64,000 nt of DNA from Streptomyces albireticuli. GTDB lineage: Bacteria; Actinomycetota; Actinomycetes; Streptomycetales; Streptomycetaceae. The translations under genes were made by a program, and so were the position numbers. The stretch is from NCBI RefSeq assembly GCF_021228125.1, contig NZ_JAJQQS010000002.1:496001-560000 (forward strand), in the 5' to 3' direction. The notes beneath the pieces are model-generated. The model did not search any database and was not told where the DNA came from. It worked only from the letters and a program-made list of their open reading frames with translations. Of the stretch, positions 61,370 through 64,000 are shown one piece after another; within the stretch, counting starts at the first letter, position 1, and each line of letters begins with the position of its first letter.

Positions 61370-62872
61370 ATGGGCGAACTCATCGAATACGGGCAGTTGT
61401 TCATCGGCGGCGCCATGGCCGACCCGGCCGGCCGGGACACCATCGACGTCGTCTCGCCGCACACCGAGCGCGTCATCGGACGCGTACCGCACGCCGGCTT
61501 CGAGGACGTGGACCGCGCCGTGGCCGCCGCCCGGGCCTCCTTCGACTCCGGCGTCTGGGCCGGCCGGCCGCTCGCCGAGCGGATCGACGTCGTCACCCGG
61601 ATCAAGGACGGGATCGCCGCCCGCCACGAGGAGCTCGCCCGGACCATCTCCGCCGAGAACGGCTCCCCCTACTCCTGGAGCGTCCTCGCCCAGGCGCTCG
61701 GCGCGATGATGGTGTGGGACTGCGCCATCGGCGTCGCGCGCGACATCCCCTACGAGGAGCGGCGCGGCGGCGTCCTCGGGCCGCTGGTGGTGCGGCGCGA
61801 GCCGGTCGGGGTGGTCGCGGCGGTCGCCCCCTGGAACGTGCCGCAGTTCGTGGCCGCGGCCAAGCTGGCGCCCGCCCTGCTGGCGGGCTGCTCCGTGGTC
61901 CTCAAGCCGTCGCCCGAGACACCCCTGGACGCGTATCTGCTCGCCGAGATCGTCACCGCGGCCGGGCTGCCGGAGGGCGTGCTGTCGATCTTGCCCGCCG
62001 GGCCGGAGACCGGTGAGTACCTGGTCGGGCACCCCGGCGTCGACAAGGTCTCCTTCACCGGCTCGGTCGCGGCCGGCAAGCGCGTCATGGAGGTCGCCGC
62101 CCGTCACCTCACCCGGGTCACGCTGGAGCTGGGCGGCAAGTCCGCGGCCGTCGTCCTGCCCGACGCCGACCTGGACGCGGCCGTCGCCGGCATCGTGCCG
62201 AGCGCCTGGATGAACAACGGCCAGGCGTGCGTCGCGCAGACCCGCATCCTCGCCCCGCGCGTCCACTACGACGAGCTCGCCGAGCGGTTCGCGGCAGCGG
62301 CCGGCGCCCTCGTCGTGGGCGACCCCCTCGACCCCGCCACCCAGGTCGGCCCGCTGGTCGCGGAGCGGCAGCGGCGGCGCTCGCTGGACTACATCGCGCT
62401 CGGGCGGCGCGAGGGCGCCAAGGTGCTCGCGGGCGGCGGCCGGCCGGCCGGGCTCGACACCGGCTGGTACGTCGAGCCCACGCTCTTCGGCGACGTCGAC
62501 AACACCATGCGGATCGCCCGCGAGGAGATCTTCGGGCCGGTCATCTGCCTGCTGCCCTACGACACGGAGGAGGAGGCCGTCCGGATCGCCGACGACTCCG
62601 ACTACGGGCTCTCCGGCAGCGTCTGGACCGCGGACGTCGAACACGGCCTGGACATCGCGCGCCGGGTGCGCACGGGCACGTACTCCGTGAACACCTTCAG
62701 CCTCGACATGCTCGGGCCGTTCGGCGGCTACAAGAACTCCGGCCTGGGGCGGGAGTTCGGGCCCGAGGGCTTCGCGGAGTACCAGGAGCACAAGATGATC
62801 CACCTGCCGGCCGGGCAGGGTGAGTCCCCGGAGGAGCCCGCCGGGGCGCCCGCCGGGCACGGGGAGGGATGA
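61370..62872 (+). CDS. Aldehyde dehydrogenase
   Basis: The 500-aa enzyme has the NAD(P) fold with GGKSA (TLELGGKSAAVVLPDADLDA, Glu general base) and the catalytic Cys287 in NNGQACVAQTRILAP. Other family motifs are APWNVPQFVAAAKLAPALLA, GSVAAGKRVMEVAARHL, EIFGPVICLLPYDTEEEAVR and NTFSLDMLGPFGGYKNSGLG. Members of this subgroup oxidise alkyl, terpenoid or steroid side-chain aldehydes to acids. ATG 61370 (MGELIEYGQLFIGG) is preceded by GGGAGGCACCGGGC; the ATG at 61280 lies in the operator region. Its TGA overlaps the ferredoxin start. It probably works with a P450 system. Confidence 0.92.
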   Translation: MGELIEYGQLFIGGAMADPAGRDTIDVVSPHTERVIGRVPHAGFEDVDRAVAAARASFDSGVWAGRPLAERIDVVTRIKDGIAARHEELARTISAENGSPYSWSVLAQALGAMMVWDCAIGVARDIPYEERRGGVLGPLVVRREPVGVVAAVAPWNVPQFVAAAKLAPALLAGCSVVLKPSPETPLDAYLLAEIVTAAGLPEGVLSILPAGPETGEYLVGHPGVDKVSFTGSVAAGKRVMEVAARHLTRVTLELGGKSAAVVLPDADLDAAVAGIVPSAWMNNGQACVAQTRILAPRVHYDELAERFAAAAGALVVGDPLDPATQVGPLVAERQRRRSLDYIALGRREGAKVLAGGGRPAGLDTGWYVEPTLFGDVDNTMRIAREEIFGPVICLLPYDTEEEAVRIADDSDYGLSGSVWTADVEHGLDIARRVRTGTYSVNTFSLDMLGPFGGYKNSGLGREFGPEGFAEYQEHKMIHLPAGQGESPEEPAGAPAGHGEG

Positions 62873-63105
62873 TGGCCGAGCGCTGGCACGTCACGGTGGA
62901 CCGGCGGGTGTGCGTCGGCTCGGGGCTGTGCGCCGGCCTCGCGCCCGAGGCGTTCCGGCTCGATCCGGCGCGCAGGTCCCACCCGGTGCCGGGCGCGAGG
63001 GAGGCGTCCGAACGGGTGCGTGAGGCGGCGGAGATGTGTCCGGTGGAGGCGATCGCGATCGCGCTGGCGGACACGGGGGAGGCGGTCTTCCCGCTGCCGG
63101 AGTGA
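62869..63105 (+). CDS. 3Fe-4S-type ferredoxin
   Basis: The 78-aa protein (MMAERWHVTVDRRVCVGSGL) has Cys15, Cys21 and Cys57 in VCVGSGLCAGLAP and AAEMCPVEAIAIA. Three cysteines with a small residue where the fourth would be indicate a 3Fe-4S cluster, as in P450-partner ferredoxins of Streptomyces. It passes electrons from a ferredoxin reductase to a P450. The ATG at 62869 overlaps the aldehyde dehydrogenase TGA (ATGATGG, GGGGAGGG upstream), so they are co-translated. The P450 partner could be the CYP125-like enzyme at 49698, since both promoters of these two clusters share an operator. Confidence 0.9.
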   Translation: MMAERWHVTVDRRVCVGSGLCAGLAPEAFRLDPARRSHPVPGAREASERVREAAEMCPVEAIAIALADTGEAVFPLPE

Positions 63106-63422
63106 GGGGTGGGGCGGGCGGCCGGGGGCTGTACGGGGCGGGCGGCCGTCCGCGGGTTGCGCGGTCGGGCCGGCTTCCGGGCGCTTTCGACCCGGTGATC
63201 GCGGTGATCCGCGGTGATCCGCGGTAATCCGCAGTGATCCGTGCGGGACCGGTCCGGTGGGACGTCGGCGGGTGGTGGGCCGATGGTGGGCCGGTGACCT
63301 GGGCCGGACCGGCCCGCGCCTGGTTACTCATGCGTTCCGCACTGCCTGTTCATGACATGTGTGACTGGTTCGCCTCTCAACGGCGTGGAAATCTCGACGC
63401 AACGGAGCCGAGGGGGGAACCG
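63106..63422. other. 317-bp gap upstream of LanKC
   Basis: This holds five near-perfect 10-bp direct repeats GGTGATCCGC (63194-63242) and GGTTACTCATGCG-type A/T-richer sequence near 63318 that may be the LanKC promoter. A small frame from 63353 (MTCVTGSPLNGVEIS) overlaps the LanKC start and does not look like a precursor peptide. The lanthipeptide precursor was not found here. Confidence 0.45.
63194..63242. repeat. Five 10-bp direct repeats GGTGATCCGC
   Basis: Units at 63194 (GGTGATCGC, nine bases), 63203, 63213, 63223 (GGTAATCCGC) and 63233 (AGTGATCCGT). They lie about 180-230 bp before the LanKC start. A phased repeat of one helical turn could be an array of regulator half-sites. Confidence 0.7.
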
Positions 63423-64000
63423 ATGGACAAGCGGTACGAGGTCTACTGCCTGGCGGACAGGCATTTCTACGAGACCCCGGACCGTTTGTCCCTCCCGGCC
63501 GGCGGCGCGCCGGAGGCCGACGCCGGGCTCTACGAGCCCGCCCGCCGCCCGGCGCCCGCCGGCTGGCACACCTCCCGCACCGGTGACTGGCTGCACCTCA
63601 CGCCCGTGGACGCCGACGGCGCCCCGCGCCCCGGGCAGCCGCCCCAGGGCTGGAAGATCCATGTGTCGGCGACCGCCTCGAGCGCGGAGAAGACGGCCGC
63701 GGCCGTCTGGGACCACTGTGTCCCGAGGGGCATCCCCTTCAAGTTCGTCCCCGCCCCGCACCTGCTGCACCTGCGCAACAGCAAGTACGCCGGGCGTGAC
63801 CACAGCGGGAAGTTCGTCACGGTCTACCCGAAGGACGAGGAGCAACTCCTCGCGACGCTGGACGAGTTGCACGAGGTGGTCGGCGGCAGGCCCGGCCCGT
63901 ACGTCCTCACGGACCTCCGCTGGCACGAGGGCCCGCTCTACGTCCGCTACGGCGCCTTCGCCCGCCGGTTCTGCGTCGACGCGCGCGGCACGCTCGTCCC
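63423..64000 (+). CDS. Class III lanthipeptide synthetase LanKC, N-terminal part (runs off window)
   Basis: The 192 codons present read MDKRYEVYCLADRHFYETPD, then QGWKIHVSATASSAEKTAAA, CVPRGIPFKFVPAPHLLHLR, SGKFVTVYPKDEEQLLATLD and GPYVLTDLRWHEGPLYVRYG. These are the diagnostic N-terminal lyase domain motifs of LanKC (RamC/AmfT-like) enzymes, which phosphorylate, dehydrate and cyclise a small leader-peptide substrate. The kinase and cyclase domains lie beyond base 64000. ATG 63423 follows CCGAGGGGGGAACCG. In S. coelicolor RamC makes the aerial-mycelium surfactant SapB; whether this one does so needs the neighbouring precursor and ABC genes, which are outside. Confidence 0.9.
   Translation, partial: MDKRYEVYCLADRHFYETPDRLSLPAGGAPEADAGLYEPARRPAPAGWHTSRTGDWLHLTPVDADGAPRPGQPPQGWKIHVSATASSAEKTAAAVWDHCVPRGIPFKFVPAPHLLHLRNSKYAGRDHSGKFVTVYPKDEEQLLATLDELHEVVGGRPGPYVLTDLRWHEGPLYVRYGAFARRFCVDARGTLV

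Noticed and set aside
63353..63440. Possible lanthipeptide precursor just upstream of LanKC
   Set aside because: The frame lacks a leader helix and the Ser/Cys pattern and continues out of frame into the LanKC gene.
63324..63926. 200-aa minus-strand open frame opposite LanKC
   Set aside because: It is a shadow; the opposite strand encodes clear LanKC motifs with a good ribosome binding site.

Overview
The window is chromosomal DNA of a Streptomyces species. The evidence is the very high G+C with codon third positions almost always G or C, frequent GTG starts, many 4-nt start/stop overlaps, and close resemblance to blocks known from S. coelicolor: fasR-fabD, aceE-DUF3052-peroxiredoxin-TerD-TerD-DUF475, the snapalysin/LysR pair and the SCO2322-type cobalamin ECF operon. 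No phage, plasmid, integrase, insertion sequence or CRISPR array was seen. There is one tRNA gene (tRNA-Val, TAC).

Left part (1-12.7 kb): the start of fabD with its activator fasR, a pirin, a serine hydrolase, a MerR regulator with an aldo/keto reductase, a two-component system, a DUF4429-SHOCT protein, a DUF1023 hydrolase, a divergent TetR/MFS efflux pair and a secreted I36-type inhibitor. Several intergenic gaps carry one dispersed palindromic repeat family.

Middle-left (12.9-27 kb): pyruvate dehydrogenase E1, DUF3052 and peroxiredoxin lead into a tellurium-resistance-type (Ter) stress region. It holds two TerD paralogues, a DUF475/TerC-like membrane protein, a TerA-like protein, a TerD with a Pro/Tyr/Gln-rich tail, and a three-gene overlapping unit: CitE-like lyase, a fused double phosphoribosyltransferase with TRSP and PELOTA domains, and a HAD phosphatase. 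This matches the nucleoside-like metabolite module proposed for Ter systems.

Middle (27-41 kb): O-methyltransferase, FmdB-type zinc ribbon, a coiled-coil protein, a DUF4097 lipoprotein, tRNA-Val, signal peptidase I, a GDT1/TMEM165 transporter preceded by a new 36-codon ORF, a FetB-like permease, a secreted HNH nuclease with a PHO-box-like site, a PhoD-like phosphatase, DoxX, DedA, a free-standing UvrD/PcrA-tail-like domain, snapalysin with its LysR partner, a 57-aa gene and a dienelactone-hydrolase relic.

Right part (41-64 kb): cupin, HAD hydrolase, an MFS-MarR fusion, a GT87-PAP2 fusion, a secreted protein, the DUF6230/DUF6114 pair, a CYP125-like P450 divergent from a steroid-type thiolase, and a GNAT. 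Next comes a cobalamin-riboswitch operon of five overlapping genes: an alpha/alpha-barrel protein, a DUF4430-like protein, EcfT, a double EcfA and an S component. I read its first two genes as a split transcobalamin-like surface receptor feeding an ECF vitamin B12 transporter. After it lie an MBL hydrolase, an aldehyde dehydrogenase with ferredoxin, and the 5' part of a class III lanthipeptide synthetase (LanKC) running off the window. The thiolase and aldehyde dehydrogenase promoters share an AGAAC-N8-GTTC operator, suggesting one regulator.
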